Assembly (NCBI RefSeq): GCF_000826125.2
Contig: NZ_LN651373.1
Location: 440,381-492,698, forward strand
DNA length: 52,318 bases
Reading direction: 5' to 3'
Source: Bhargavaea cecembensis
GTDB taxonomy: Bacteria > Bacillota > Bacilli > Bacillales_A > Planococcaceae
Notes under the pieces: generated by a model
Told to the model about the DNA's origin: nothing
The model's input: the letters and a program-made list of their open reading frames with translations, nothing else
Database searches by the model: none
Translations under genes and position numbers: made by a program
Part shown: positions 1-7,982 of the stretch, in pieces
How the letters are laid out: every line of letters begins with the position of its first letter
How positions within the stretch are numbered: the stretch's first letter is position 1

Positions 1-128
1 ACGTCCCGGATGCCGGTGTCCGCCGCCCCGAGCGTAAGGGCGAGGACGAATGAGGCCGCCAGAAGAGCGGCGCTGATGAGCAGTTGCATCGGAAATGGGA
101 TTTTTCGTCTAAGGGACACGGCAACCAT
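1..128 (-). CDS. FecCD-family iron-siderophore ABC permease, N-terminal fragment
   Basis: Only the first 42 codons or so lie in the window; the gene runs off the left edge. The product begins with a short basic stretch (SLRRKIPFPMQ) followed by a hydrophobic segment rich in L and A (LLISAALLAASFVLALTLGAA), which is the usual first membrane helix of FecCD-type permeases. It lies downstream of and co-directional with the siderophore ATPase and binding-protein genes, so it probably forms the membrane channel of that importer. ATG at 126-128 is taken as start; the GTG three codons later has a better spaced purine-rich site (AAAGAGATGG) and is an alternative. Family assignment rests on a short fragment plus context. 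Confidence 0.6.
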   Translation of the reverse strand, partial: MVAVSLRRKIPFPMQLLISAALLAASFVLALTLGAADTGIRD

Positions 129-200
129 CTCTTTCGTTTGAAATCAATACGGCGGCCCGGTTCCGGTGATGACCGGCCGGGCCGCCTGTTTTAGGGACGC

Positions 201-1133
201 TTATTTTGCGCCGAGAAATTGCTCTTCAAAGAATTCCAGCTGCCAGTCGAGCGTGAGGGAATCATTGAAGTAAGCCTTTTTGGCATCCGACTTGATCAGG
301 CGGCCATTTTTGACGGCGTCGATTTCCTTGAACCAGTCGGCGTCCATGAATGCCGTGCCCTGATCTTCCGCAAGGCTCATGATCACGTAGTCGCCGGTGT
401 AGTCGCCGAGCACTTCCTGGGAGATGGCGAAGTAGCCGGGCTCGAGCGCGACTTCCTTCACTTTTTCAGGCATCTTCAGGCCCATCGCCTGGTAGAGGAT
501 CTCCGTGCCGCGCCCCCAGTTGTCGCCGAACAGGTAGAACTGTTTTTCGAAGTTCTCGACGACTGTGACGGTCGCATCTTCACCGATTTTTTCTTTGATC
601 TTCTTGCCGGCTGCCTCCGCCCGTTTCTTGAAGTCCTCGACCCAGGCGGTCGCTTCCTGCTCTTTGTTGACAGCTTTACTGATTTCGATATGTTGCTGGA
701 GGTAGTCGTTCTTGCCGTATGTGAAAAGGACGGTCGGCGCGATTTTTTCAAGTTTGTCCGCATTCTGGATGTTGTTCAGGCCGATGATCAGATCCGGCTC
801 AAGTTCGATGATCTTTTCGATGTCTTCATTGGAAACGACTTCCGCGTTTTTCAGCCCGTCCTTGAAGTTCGGGTTGTCGGCCGCCCAGGAATCGACGCCG
901 ACGATCGGGACGCCGAGCTGGATCAGGTCGCCCGCATAGGAAGAGAGCACGACGACGCGCTGCGGATCCGCCGGTACTTCGACCGGGCCGGTCTCCGACT
1001 CATAGGTGATCGTTTCTGCGGATTGGTCCGCTTTGTCCGTATTGTCGACGGAATCATCATTTGCTTTCGCTCCGCACGCGGCGAGCGCGATGGCGGCGAG
1101 CAGGGTGAGGACAAGCATCAGTTTTTTCTTCAT
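201..1133 (-). CDS. Iron-hydroxamate-type siderophore-binding lipoprotein of an ABC importer
   Basis: This 310-residue protein has a lipoprotein signal: MKKK, a hydrophobic core and the lipobox LAAC with the modified cysteine at residue 20. The mature part starts with a low-complexity linker and then the periplasmic-binding-protein fold typical of FecB/FhuD/FeuA proteins (EVPADPQRVVVLSSYAGDLI, then IIELEPDLIIGL). It should sit on the outer face of the membrane and hand ferric siderophore to the FecCD permease. Its start codon overlaps the stop of the ATPase gene by four bases (ATGA), with AAAGGAG about 10 bases upstream, so the two are co-transcribed. The FhuD-like hydroxamate specificity is inferred from resemblance to Bacillus iron-hydroxamate binding proteins and is less certain than the family. 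Confidence 0.88.
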   Translation of the reverse strand: MKKKLMLVLTLLAAIALAACGAKANDDSVDNTDKADQSAETITYESETGPVEVPADPQRVVVLSSYAGDLIQLGVPIVGVDSWAADNPNFKDGLKNAEVVSNEDIEKIIELEPDLIIGLNNIQNADKLEKIAPTVLFTYGKNDYLQQHIEISKAVNKEQEATAWVEDFKKRAEAAGKKIKEKIGEDATVTVVENFEKQFYLFGDNWGRGTEILYQAMGLKMPEKVKEVALEPGYFAISQEVLGDYTGDYVIMSLAEDQGTAFMDADWFKEIDAVKNGRLIKSDAKKAYFNDSLTLDWQLEFFEEQFLGAK

Positions 1134-1927
1134 GAAGGTTGGTCTCCTTTGATCAGGTCGTATGTGATGCAGAGCGGGGCATCGGTCCGCGGATCGCGTC
1201 CGATGACCGCATCGATGTTGAACACTTGCTTCAGAACGTCGGGGACGAGCACTTCCTCCGGTGTGCCGGATTTGATGAGGCGGCCTGCCGACAGGGCGAT
1301 CAGATGATCGGAAAAGCGGGCGGCCTGGTTCAGGTCATGAAGGACCATGATGATCGTCCGGCCCTCATCTCGGTTCAGCTTTCTGAGCAGTTCGAGCGTC
1401 TCGAGCTGATGGGCCATGTCCAGGTAAGTGGTCGGCTCGTCGAGGAAGATGATGCCGGTGTCCTGGGCGAGCGCCATTGCAATCCAGACGCGCTGGCGCT
1501 GACCGCCTGACAGGGCATCGACGGGGCGGTCCCGGAACTCGGCCGTCCGGGTCACATCCAGCGCCCAGTCGATCATCCGCCGGTCTTCTTTCGACAGGCG
1601 GCCGAACCCTTTCTGGTGGGGGAACCGGCCGTACGTGACGAGTTCCTCGACGAGCAGGCCGCTTGCATTTTCCGGCGTCTGGGGGAGGATCGCCATCTTC
1701 CGGGCAAGCGCCTTCGTTTCCATCCGGCGTATGTCCAGGCCGTCGAGCGTCACGTGGCCGCCCTGGTGGGGGATGATCCGGGTGAGCGCCTTCAGGAGTG
1801 TCGATTTTCCGCAGCCGTTCGGCCCGATGATCGTCGTGACCCGGCCGGCGGGGAACGTAATATCCATTCCGTGGACGATCGCGCCGGAATCGTATCCGAC
1901 CTGCACACCTTCCGCGAGCAATTGCAT
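1130..1927 (-). CDS. Siderophore ABC transporter ATP-binding protein (FhuC/FecE type)
   Basis: The ATPase subunit (265 aa) powers ferric siderophore uptake. It has Walker A GPNGCGKST near residue 36, the ABC signature LSGGQRQR near residue 137, and Walker B IIFLDEPTTYLD, followed by the switch histidine in MVLHDLNQA. Length matches FhuC-type ATPases. The reading frame is open 60 bases further upstream, but ATG at 1927 is chosen because AAAGGAGC lies seven bases before it, while the upstream codons fall in the promoter/Fur-box region. It is the first gene of the minus-strand operon, which continues into the binding protein and the permease. The Fur-like box just upstream predicts iron repression. 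Confidence 0.92.
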   Translation of the reverse strand: MQLLAEGVQVGYDSGAIVHGMDITFPAGRVTTIIGPNGCGKSTLLKALTRIIPHQGGHVTLDGLDIRRMETKALARKMAILPQTPENASGLLVEELVTYGRFPHQKGFGRLSKEDRRMIDWALDVTRTAEFRDRPVDALSGGQRQRVWIAMALAQDTGIIFLDEPTTYLDMAHQLETLELLRKLNRDEGRTIIMVLHDLNQAARFSDHLIALSAGRLIKSGTPEEVLVPDVLKQVFNIDAVIGRDPRTDAPLCITYDLIKGDQPS

Positions 1928-1987
1928 GTCAGTTGCTCCTTTCTTCCGGTTGGGAACCGTGGTATAGTGATTGATATTGATTATCAT

Positions 1988-2002
1988 TGAGAATGATTTT
2001 CA
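1988..2002. promoter_or_regulatory. Fur box between divergent iron genes
   Basis: TGAGAATGATTTTCA matches the 7-1-7 Bacillus Fur consensus TGATAATNATTATCA at 13 of 15 positions. It is extended on the left by an overlapping TGATTATCATT. It lies in the 140-bp gap between the siderophore ABC operon (minus) and the ycgT-like reductase (plus), so one Fur site could repress both. YcgT is a known member of the B. subtilis Fur regulon, which supports the reading. Confidence 0.8.
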
Positions 2003-2067
2003 TTTTCAAATGATAAAGTGAAAAGGGACGGCTGTCAAACGTTTTTAGAAATGAGGGAGGCGCCAAC

Positions 2068-3123
2068 ATGCGGAAAGCGGAAGTGAAAGATGTGACGATC
2101 ATCGGCGGGGGACCTGCCGGTTTATACTCGGCGTTCTATAGCGGGCTGAGGGGAATGGACGTGCGGCTTATCGAGGCGGGTGAAGAACTCGGGGGCAAGG
2201 TCTGCCTGTTCAAGGAAAAGATGATCTGGGACGCCGGCGGACAGCCGCCTGTCCAGGGCGGCACGTTCGCGGACCAGCTGATCGGGCAGGCGAAGACATT
2301 CGATCCTGAGCTGTTGACGGGCCGCAAAGTGGTGAGAATCGGCCGGGGAGAGGACGGCCTGTTCGAAGCGGAGACGTCGGACGGCATGATCTATCCGTCC
2401 CGGTCGATCATCATGGCGAACGGCGGGGGCATCGTCACACCGCAGAAGCTGAAGCTGTCCGGAGCGCACGCAGCCGAGATGGACAATCTGTTTTACACTG
2501 TCCCGTCGATCGCCCGGTTCCGGGGGGAGACCGTCCTCATTTCGGGAGGCGGGGATGCGGCCGTCGACTGGGCCGCCGAGTTCCTCGGCATCGCGAAGGA
2601 AGTCATCCTCGTCCACCGGCGCGAAAACTTCTGCGCCCACGAAGCCCAGGTGGAAAAAGTGAGGGAAGGCGGCGCCCGTGTCGTCCTGAACGCTTCTATC
2701 AACCGGCTTGTCTCGGACGGATTCAAGCAGCGGATCGAATGCGTGGAGCTCGTCGATTCCCTGACCGGCCGGGTGTTCCCTGTCGCCGTCGACTCGGTCA
2801 TCGTCAGCCACGGATTCGACATGGACGCCACGCTCGATTTTGGAGGGGAGGCGGAGCCGGAAAGGGAAGACGGCCACTTCTTCATCGGGACGGCGGAGGC
2901 GGTGACGACGGTTCCGGGCATCTATGCCGCCGGAGACTGCCTGAAATACGACGGCAAAGTGAATCTCCTCGTCGGCGCCTTCCAGGATGCGGTCAATGCG
3001 GTCAACCGGGCGAAAACGTTCATCGATCCGGACGCCCACGACCGGGGCATGGTCTCTTCCCACAACGACCGGTTTAAGAAACGAAACCGCGAACTCATCC
3101 GGCAGATCGCCGGTGTGGAATGA
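2068..3123 (+). CDS. ycgT: Ferredoxin/flavodoxin-NADP(+) reductase, thioredoxin reductase-like (YcgT type)
   Basis: This 351-residue flavoprotein belongs to the thioredoxin-reductase-like FNR family of Bacillota (YumC/YcgT). It has an N-terminal FAD-binding GGGPAGLY motif at residues 12-19, a second Rossmann motif ISGGGDAAVDWA near residue 157 for NADPH, and the C-terminal GIYAAGDC motif. The CxxC redox pair of true thioredoxin reductases is absent: the FAD-domain region reads GGDAAVDWA without cysteines. It should transfer electrons from NADPH to ferredoxin or flavodoxin, and possibly to ferric siderophores once imported. Start ATG at 2068 follows GGGAGG. It is divergent from the siderophore operon across a Fur box, as expected for the iron-starvation paralogue. 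The symbol is by similarity to B. subtilis YcgT. Confidence 0.85.
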   Translation: MRKAEVKDVTIIGGGPAGLYSAFYSGLRGMDVRLIEAGEELGGKVCLFKEKMIWDAGGQPPVQGGTFADQLIGQAKTFDPELLTGRKVVRIGRGEDGLFEAETSDGMIYPSRSIIMANGGGIVTPQKLKLSGAHAAEMDNLFYTVPSIARFRGETVLISGGGDAAVDWAAEFLGIAKEVILVHRRENFCAHEAQVEKVREGGARVVLNASINRLVSDGFKQRIECVELVDSLTGRVFPVAVDSVIVSHGFDMDATLDFGGEAEPEREDGHFFIGTAEAVTTVPGIYAAGDCLKYDGKVNLLVGAFQDAVNAVNRAKTFIDPDAHDRGMVSSHNDRFKKRNRELIRQIAGVE

Positions 3124-3134
3124 ATCAGGAACGG

Positions 3135-3160
3135 CCGGGCCATCGTGCGCCCGGTTTTTT
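3135..3160 (+). terminator. Intrinsic terminator after ycgT-like gene
   Basis: The stem CCGGGC...GCCCGG with an 8-base loop is followed by TTTTTT, starting 11 bases after the stop codon. Confidence 0.85.
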
Positions 3161-3178
3161 GTGTTCCTTCGTCAAGGC

Positions 3179-3253
3179 GTTATCTTTATCTGATGGAGCG
3201 TGATCTTTATCCGGAGAAACGTTATCTTTATCCCACAGAGCGTTATCTTTATC
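3179..3253. repeat. Array 1: 21-bp-period direct repeats, core GTTATCTTTATC
   Basis: Four copies of GTTATCTTTATC (one is GTGATC...) start at 3179, 3200, 3221 and 3242, exactly 21 bp apart, with variable 9-base spacers. The core is the reverse complement of the core of the array at 9578. The array fills the gap between the ycgT terminator and the rpiR promoter, and the region is not coding. The rest of the 3124-3504 gap holds the terminator, the promoter and the operator listed separately. Confidence 0.9.
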
Positions 3254-3336
3254 CGCCGACAGATTCGTGCAACCGCTTCCAATCCGCACGGCCGGCGATT
3301 CCGGGATTTCACCAAAATAAAATATTCAGAAATATA

Positions 3337-3366
3337 TTGCATACCGTCCGGCCGGCATGATATTGT
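3337..3366 (+). promoter_or_regulatory. SigA-type promoter of the RpiR/racemase operon
   Basis: TTGCAT (-35) is followed after 18 bases by TATTGT (-10). It is the only good promoter-like pair before the RpiR gene. Transcription would begin near 3373, immediately ahead of a perfect palindrome. Confidence 0.5.
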
Positions 3367-3376
3367 AAGAACAACT

Positions 3377-3392
3377 TGAAGGATTTCCTTCA
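3377..3392. promoter_or_regulatory. Candidate operator palindrome for the RpiR regulator
   Basis: TGAAGGA-TT-TCCTTCA is a perfect 7-2-7 inverted repeat at about +4 from the predicted start of transcription. A related half site (CCCTTCAA) follows at 3417-3424. The position suits repression by the adjacent RpiR-family protein. Binding is inferred. Confidence 0.5.
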
Positions 3393-3504
3393 TTCCCGCT
3401 CGGCACTGCAGGAATCCCTTCAAACAGAGGGTCACCAGTTCGGCCGTTGGCGGCGGCTTCTCTTTTCAAGAGGGATTTCATATCGTGTGAACGGAGTGAT
3501 GGGG

Positions 3505-4362
3505 ATGGTATTGAAGGGGCTGGTCCAGCGGAAGATGCTCAAGCTTCCGCGCGGACAGAGGAAAATTGCGGAATATGTGGTCAGGCGGCCGCACGAGGTG
3601 GCGGTCTGTTCGGGCCAGGAGCTCGGGGAGCGGACCGGGACGAGTGAGTCGACAGTCATCCGGTTCAGCTATAGTCTGGGATTCAGCGGATATCCGGCGA
3701 TGCAGAAGGCGATCCGGGAAGAGCTGTTTCTGCCGGAATCCAGCTTCGCACAGTATCAGGACGAGAAGCTGGCGCTCGGTGATGAGACCCATCTGTATGA
3801 GAAAGTGATGGAACAGGATGTGAAGTCGATCACCGAGACGGCGCGCCTGATCGATCCGGCCGATTTCGACCGGGCCGTCCGGGAACTGGTGACGGCAAAG
3901 CAGGTGTCGCTTCTCGGACTCCGGGCGTCTTATCCGGCGGCGAATTGGATGAAACTCATGCTCGGCATCGTCCGGGACGGGGTGTGTGTCATGCAGCCGC
4001 AGTCGGAGGACCTCGTCCAGGAAGTGTGCCGGCTGGACGGCCGCTCGGTTCTGCTCGTCATATCATTCCACCGGTATTTGCGGGAGACGCTCATGATCAC
4101 GGAGCTGGCGAAAAAGCAGGGGGCGTTCGTCATCGGAATTACCGATTCGCCGATGTCCCCGGTTTCGGCCCACTGTGATCTTGTATTTGCGATCCAGTCG
4201 CCGGGGCAGTCGACGATCGACAAGGCGGCGCCGCTGTTTTCATTTATGAATGCGCTCGTTGCCGGAGTGGCCGTGAAAAATCCGGCGGAAGTGAAAAAGC
4301 GCCAGGATGTCGTCCGTGAAGCCGACAGCGGATTTTATTTTCTGGAAGGCATCGATGTTTGA
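3505..4362 (+). CDS. MurR/RpiR-family transcriptional regulator
   Basis: The protein (285 aa) has the family layout: an N-terminal helix-turn-helix (IAEYVVRRPHEVAVCSGQELGERTGTSESTVIRFSYSLGFSGYPAMQ) and a C-terminal SIS sugar-phosphate-like sensing domain (SLLGLRASYPAANWM, then LLVISFHRYLRET). The frame is open upstream to 3376, but ATG at 3505 has GGAG eight bases before it and gives the usual family length; ATG at 3499 is an alternative. The gene is first in an operon with a GNAT enzyme and a MenC/NSAR-family racemase, so the effector is more likely an amino-acid-pathway intermediate than a sugar phosphate; this is inference. The palindrome at 3377 is a candidate autoregulatory site. Confidence 0.85.
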   Translation: MVLKGLVQRKMLKLPRGQRKIAEYVVRRPHEVAVCSGQELGERTGTSESTVIRFSYSLGFSGYPAMQKAIREELFLPESSFAQYQDEKLALGDETHLYEKVMEQDVKSITETARLIDPADFDRAVRELVTAKQVSLLGLRASYPAANWMKLMLGIVRDGVCVMQPQSEDLVQEVCRLDGRSVLLVISFHRYLRETLMITELAKKQGAFVIGITDSPMSPVSAHCDLVFAIQSPGQSTIDKAAPLFSFMNALVAGVAVKNPAEVKKRQDVVREADSGFYFLEGIDV

Positions 4363-4395
4363 ACAAAAGACGGAGAACGGAAAGAGGAGGATATA

Positions 4396-5217
4396 ATGGA
4401 AGGTGTTGCACGGAAGACGGTCATCCGGCCGTTCGCATCAAAGGAAGAGATGAGTCAGGTGGCTGCGCTCGAGCAGGCCGTCTGGGGAATGGATCCGACG
4501 CCGGTTCACCAGCTGTTCACGGCCGTCAAGAACGGCGGGATCCTCCTCGGCGCATTCGACGGCGGCCGGGCGGTCGGATTCCAGTACAGTTTCGCCGGTT
4601 TCGACGGGAAGGGGGCGTATCTCTGCTCGCATATGCTCGGGATCCTGCCGGAATACCGCCATTCCGGACTCGGGGCCGACATGAAGCGGGTGCAGGCGGA
4701 CATCGCCCGGGACCTCGGCTACGACCTCGTGCGCTGGACGTTCGATCCGCTCGAAAGCCGCAATGCCTACCTCAACATCCACAAGCTCGGCGGTGTTGTC
4801 GGCACGTATCTCGAAAACTGCTACGGGGAAATGAACGACGCCCTGAACGCCGGACTGCCGACCGACCGGTTTGAAGTCGACTGGCGGATCCGGGAGGCGC
4901 GCGTGACCGAGGGGAAAAGGCCGGCGCCGTATGATGCGGAGCGGCCGTTCCGGACAGGCGTGACGCCGGACGCATTTCCCGTGCTGGAGACGGAGCATGC
5001 AAAACTGCCGGACGGCCCCGCATTCGCGGTTCCGGTCCCGGCCGACTTTCAGGCGATCAAGAAGGGCGATGCGGCACTCGCGCTCGACTGGCGGATGAAG
5101 ACGAGGGAACTGTTCGTCCGGTCATTCGGGAACGGATACGTACTCGAGGACGTCCGGAGAAAAGATGAACGGATCAACGAGTACATATTGAAGAAACAAG
5201 ACACGGTCCCGTTTTGA
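4396..5217 (+). CDS. GNAT-family acyltransferase, probable D-amino acid N-succinyltransferase
   Basis: This 273-residue protein has a GNAT acyl-CoA-binding region: [18 protein letters not shown] (about residues 78-96) carries the motif A R/Q-x-x-G-x-G/A pattern, and [13 protein letters not shown] follows. It is longer than a minimal GNAT, with a C-terminal extension of about 100 residues. Start ATG at 4396 follows AGGAGG. It lies between the RpiR regulator and the racemase. In Geobacillus kaustophilus a GNAT protein next to N-succinylamino acid racemase was shown to succinylate D-amino acids from succinyl-CoA. The specific function here is inferred from that context; the GNAT fold itself is clear. 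Confidence 0.75.
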   Translation: MEGVARKTVIRPFASKEEMSQVAALEQAVWGMDPTPVHQLFTAVKNGGILLGAFDGGRAVGFQYSFAGFDGKGAYLCSHMLGILPEYRHSGLGADMKRVQADIARDLGYDLVRWTFDPLESRNAYLNIHKLGGVVGTYLENCYGEMNDALNAGLPTDRFEVDWRIREARVTEGKRPAPYDAERPFRTGVTPDAFPVLETEHAKLPDGPAFAVPVPADFQAIKKGDAALALDWRMKTRELFVRSFGNGYVLEDVRRKDERINEYILKKQDTVPF

Positions 5218-5245
5218 CGGCGGCCGGCCAAAGGAGAGATGGATG

Positions 5246-6373
5246 ATGAAGATTGAAGAGATCCGGATGAGGCATATGGAAATGAGGATGAAGACGCCGT
5301 TCACGACGAGTTTCGGCACAATGCAGGATAAGCCGTTCCTGCTCATCGAGGTACGGGACGGCGAAGGGAATTCGGGCTGGGGGGAATCGGTCGCATTCTC
5401 GCATCCGTGGTATGCGGAAGAGACGGTTGAGACGAATGCCCATATGATCCGTGACATTCTGAGCCCGCTGATCGTCGGGAAAGAGATCAGCCATCCGGAC
5501 GAAGTGAGTGAAATCTTCGGCGGCATCCGCCGGAACAATATGGCGAAGGCGGCGATCGAAGGCGCGGTGTGGGATCTGTATGCCAAGCGGGAAAAGATGA
5601 CGCTCGCACAAGCGCTCGGCGGGGACAAAGAGAAGATTGACGTCGGCATTTCAATCGGCGTCCAGGACAGCGCGGAGGCGATGATCGAGACGGTCCGCGG
5701 CTTTGTCGAACAAGGCTACAAGCGCATCAAGATGAAAATCAAGCCGGGTGCGGACATTGAAATCGTCCGTGCGGTCCGCGGGGCGTTCCCGGATGTTCCG
5801 CTCATGGCGGACGCCAACTCCGCGTACACTTTGGATGACACGGATCTTTTGAAGCAGCTTGACGAGTTCAACCTGACGATGATCGAACAGCCGCTCGCGC
5901 ACGATGACATCATCGACCATGCCACACTCCAGAAGGCGATCGACACGCCGGTCTGCCTCGATGAAAGCATCCATTCACTGGAAGACGCCAAAAAAGCGGT
6001 CGAGCTCGGAAGCTGCCGGATCATCAACGTGAAAATCGGCCGTGTCGGCGGCCTCACCGAGTCGAAGAAAATCCATGATTACTGCATGGAAAAGGGAATC
6101 CCGCTCTGGTGCGGCGGCATGCTCGAGTCGGGCATCGGACGCGCGCATAACGTCGCGCTCACCACGCTGCCGAACTTCGTGCTGCCGGGAGACACGGCCG
6201 GTTCCGACCGTTACTGGGTAGAAGACATCATCACACCGGAAGTCGTCGCAGTCAACGGGGAGATCACCGTACCGGCAGGCTACGGAATCGGCTACGAGCC
6301 GGACCTTGGGAAAATCGGGAAGTACACGACCGCTGAAGAAGTGTTCACGGCCGAAACCGCCGGAACAAAGTGA
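5246..6373 (+). CDS. N-succinylamino acid racemase / o-succinylbenzoate synthase family enzyme (enolase superfamily)
   Basis: The enzyme (375 aa) has the muconate-lactonizing subgroup layout: capping domain, then a barrel with the KxK motif (IKMKIKPG, lysines at about residues 162 and 164), metal ligands in [15 protein letters not shown] and CLDESI, and the opposite-face lysine in [10 protein letters not shown]. These residues serve 1,1-proton transfer in racemisation and also OSB synthase chemistry. No other menaquinone gene is adjacent, while a GNAT gene is 28 bp upstream, so the racemase role in irreversible D- to L-amino acid conversion is favoured over MenC. ATG at 5246 is preferred over 5243 because AAGGAGAG is then seven bases away. 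An M20-type desuccinylase would complete the pathway and is not in this window. Confidence 0.85.
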   Translation: MKIEEIRMRHMEMRMKTPFTTSFGTMQDKPFLLIEVRDGEGNSGWGESVAFSHPWYAEETVETNAHMIRDILSPLIVGKEISHPDEVSEIFGGIRRNNMAKAAIEGAVWDLYAKREKMTLAQALGGDKEKIDVGISIGVQDSAEAMIETVRGFVEQGYKRIKMKIKPGADIEIVRAVRGAFPDVPLMADANSAYTLDDTDLLKQLDEFNLTMIEQPLAHDDIIDHATLQKAIDTPVCLDESIHSLEDAKKAVELGSCRIINVKIGRVGGLTESKKIHDYCMEKGIPLWCGGMLESGIGRAHNVALTTLPNFVLPGDTAGSDRYWVEDIITPEVVAVNGEITVPAGYGIGYEPDLGKIGKYTTAEEVFTAETAGTK

Positions 6374-6399
6374 GTCGGCCGGAAGCCGGATAAAGGAAA

Positions 6400-6428
6400 G
6401 AGCGGTGCTTCGGGCACCGGTCTCTTTT
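6400..6428 (+). terminator. Terminator-like hairpin after the racemase gene
   Basis: CGGTGC-TTCGG-GCACCG, extended by flanking GAG/CTC pairs, ends in TCTTTT. It separates the racemase gene from the YkvI gene and may attenuate read-through, because I see no strong separate promoter before YkvI. Confidence 0.65.
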
Positions 6429-6480
6429 AGAAGATACAGACTGAATATTTCAACTTTGCAAAAGACGGAGGGAAAGCCCA

Positions 6481-7560
6481 ATGAAAGAAAGTATCCGAAT
6501 CGGAGCGGCATTCGCCGGACTCGTCATCGGCGCCGGCTTTGCCTCCGGGCAAGAGATTCTGCAGTTTTTCACCAGCTTCGGCTATTGGGGGATCGCCGGC
6601 TCGATCGTGGCCACGGCGCTGTTCGCATTCGTCGGCGCGAACATCACCCGGCTCGGGAGCCGCATGCGCTCGACTTCCCACAAGTCCGCCATCTACAAAA
6701 TATGCGGACGGCCGCTCGGCATGTTTGTTGACTTCGTCATCACGTTCTTCCTGTTCGGGGTGGCGGTCGTCATGTTCTCGGGAGCGGGCGCCCTGTTCCA
6801 CGAGCAATTCGGCATTCCGGCACCCGTCGGCAGTGCGATCCTCGTCCTCGCCGCCGTGCTGACCGTGCTATTGAACGTACAGAAAGTCATTTCGCTGATC
6901 AGTGCCGTCACGCCGTTTCTGATCCTGCTCGTTCTGGTGCTCGCCGGTTATTCGATCCTGACGGCAGACACATCCGCAGCGGAAATCGCCAGTCTCGCCG
7001 GCGAACAGGACGCAGCCGCGCCGAACTGGCTGCTGAGCGGCGCGCTGTATGTCTCGTTTAACATCGCGTGCAGCGCATCGATGCTCATGGTCATGGGCGG
7101 CACGGAGAAAAACCCGAAAGTCGCCGCAATGGGCGGAGCCATCGGGGGAGCGGTGCTCGGCCTGCTCATCCTGCTGCTGAACATCGCCATGCTGGCAAAG
7201 ATCGACGTGGTCGGCAGCGCATCGATGCCGACGCTCGCCCTGGCAGCCGAAATGTCGCCGGTGCTGTCTTACGTGATGGCGTTCGTGCTGCTCGGAATGA
7301 TCTACAATACGGCGGTCGGCATGCTGTATTCATTTACCGCGCGCATCACGGAACCGGGGACGGCCCGCTTCAAAGGAACCGTCATCACGGTCGGCGCCGC
7401 CGGCTTCGGGCTCAGCTTCATCGGATTCGTCAGCCTCGTCGGAACGCTGTACCCGATCACCGGATACCTTGGATTCACCCTGATCGGCGCCGTCTTCGTC
7501 CACTGGTTCCGCTCGGTTTACGGAAGAAAAGCGGCGGGCCCTGTGCTCACGAAAGGTTGA
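6481..7560 (+). CDS. YkvI-family membrane transporter (APC superfamily)
   Basis: The product (359 aa) is almost wholly hydrophobic with about ten membrane segments. It opens with RIGAAFAGLVIGAGFASGQEILQFF, the glycine-rich first helix typical of YkvI and related amino-acid/cation symporters of the LeuT/APC fold. RBS GGAGG precedes ATG at 6481. It follows the racemase operon in the same direction after a hairpin, so it is a candidate importer of the D-amino acids or acyl-amino acids handled there. The substrate is not readable from the sequence. Confidence 0.75.
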   Translation: MKESIRIGAAFAGLVIGAGFASGQEILQFFTSFGYWGIAGSIVATALFAFVGANITRLGSRMRSTSHKSAIYKICGRPLGMFVDFVITFFLFGVAVVMFSGAGALFHEQFGIPAPVGSAILVLAAVLTVLLNVQKVISLISAVTPFLILLVLVLAGYSILTADTSAAEIASLAGEQDAAAPNWLLSGALYVSFNIACSASMLMVMGGTEKNPKVAAMGGAIGGAVLGLLILLLNIAMLAKIDVVGSASMPTLALAAEMSPVLSYVMAFVLLGMIYNTAVGMLYSFTARITEPGTARFKGTVITVGAAGFGLSFIGFVSLVGTLYPITGYLGFTLIGAVFVHWFRSVYGRKAAGPVLTKG

Positions 7561-7590
7561 TCTTCAAAGTGCATATTTTTTATTATTAGA

Positions 7591-7615
7591 CCGGTCCTGG
7601 GAGGGGCCGGTTTTT
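7591..7615 (+). terminator. Intrinsic terminator after YkvI gene
   Basis: CCGGTCC...GGGGCCGG (one unpaired position) is followed by TTTTT. The 7561-7982 gap holds this terminator, a 21-bp array, and the nan promoter and operator. Confidence 0.75.
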
Positions 7616-7689
7616 GTGTGCGTTAGGAGGCTCCGTGCCGGCAGACGGATTCGGCCGTGTCCGGGCAGACGGGGCAGAGCGGAAGCGGG

Positions 7690-7752
7690 CTGGAGGCGTC
7701 GAATCTAAAGCTGGAGGCGTCGAATCTAAAGCTGGAGACGTCGAATCTAAAG
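7690..7752. repeat. Array 2: 21-bp tandem repeat, core GGCGTCGAATCTAAAG
   Basis: Three nearly identical 21-bp units start at 7690, 7711 and 7732. Unlike the other arrays, the whole unit is conserved, with one change (GGCG to GACG in unit 3), so it looks like the youngest. Flanking sequence has no clear gene. A 75-codon frame through it has no ribosome binding site and is rejected as coding. Confidence 0.9.
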
Positions 7753-7850
7753 AAGCCAAATCCGGGCCTGTCCTTCACCGATCCACCCGCTCCTCAATGC
7801 AGACCCCTCCCCAAGGTTATGATTGTCGATCGTCATTTTGATATAAGGTT

Positions 7851-7879
7851 TTGACACCAAAAACTCATCGTGTTATTCT
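7851..7879 (+). promoter_or_regulatory. SigA promoter of the nanE-nanA operon
   Basis: TTGACA, a 17-base spacer and TATTCT form a near-consensus promoter about 100 bp upstream of nanE. A dyad at 7881-7909 overlaps the expected transcription start. Confidence 0.8.
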
Positions 7880-7880
7880 T

Positions 7881-7909
7881 TGAACGTGAAATCGTTTTCT
7901 TTCAGTTCA
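7881..7909. promoter_or_regulatory. Candidate NanR operator
   Basis: The dyad TGAAC-G-TGAAA...TTTCA-GTTCA has ten-base arms (one extra base on the left) around an 8-base centre. It starts two bases after the -10 box. Repression of nan genes by RpiR-type NanR through such dyads is known in Bacillota. Here the regulator gene lies 6 kb downstream at 14011, and binding is inferred. Confidence 0.6.
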
Positions 7910-7982
7910 CAACATTCCTATCGGGCGTGGCATACTACGGCCATGCGACGATATTTGAGCAAGTCAGGAGATGGAAAGCAAT

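Noticed and set aside
219-1307. A 362-codon plus-strand frame across the siderophore lipoprotein gene
   Set aside because: It spans the overlap of two clear minus-strand genes, lacks a ribosome binding site and has no domain.
5246-6373. A menaquinone menC gene proper
   Set aside because: Catalytic residues fit both activities, but there are no men genes nearby and a GNAT partner is present, so the racemase reading is preferred although OSB synthase activity is not excluded.
7614-7854. Small frames of 65-75 codons through array 2
   Set aside because: They consist largely of the tandem repeat, lack a ribosome binding site, and follow directly on the terminator of the YkvI gene.
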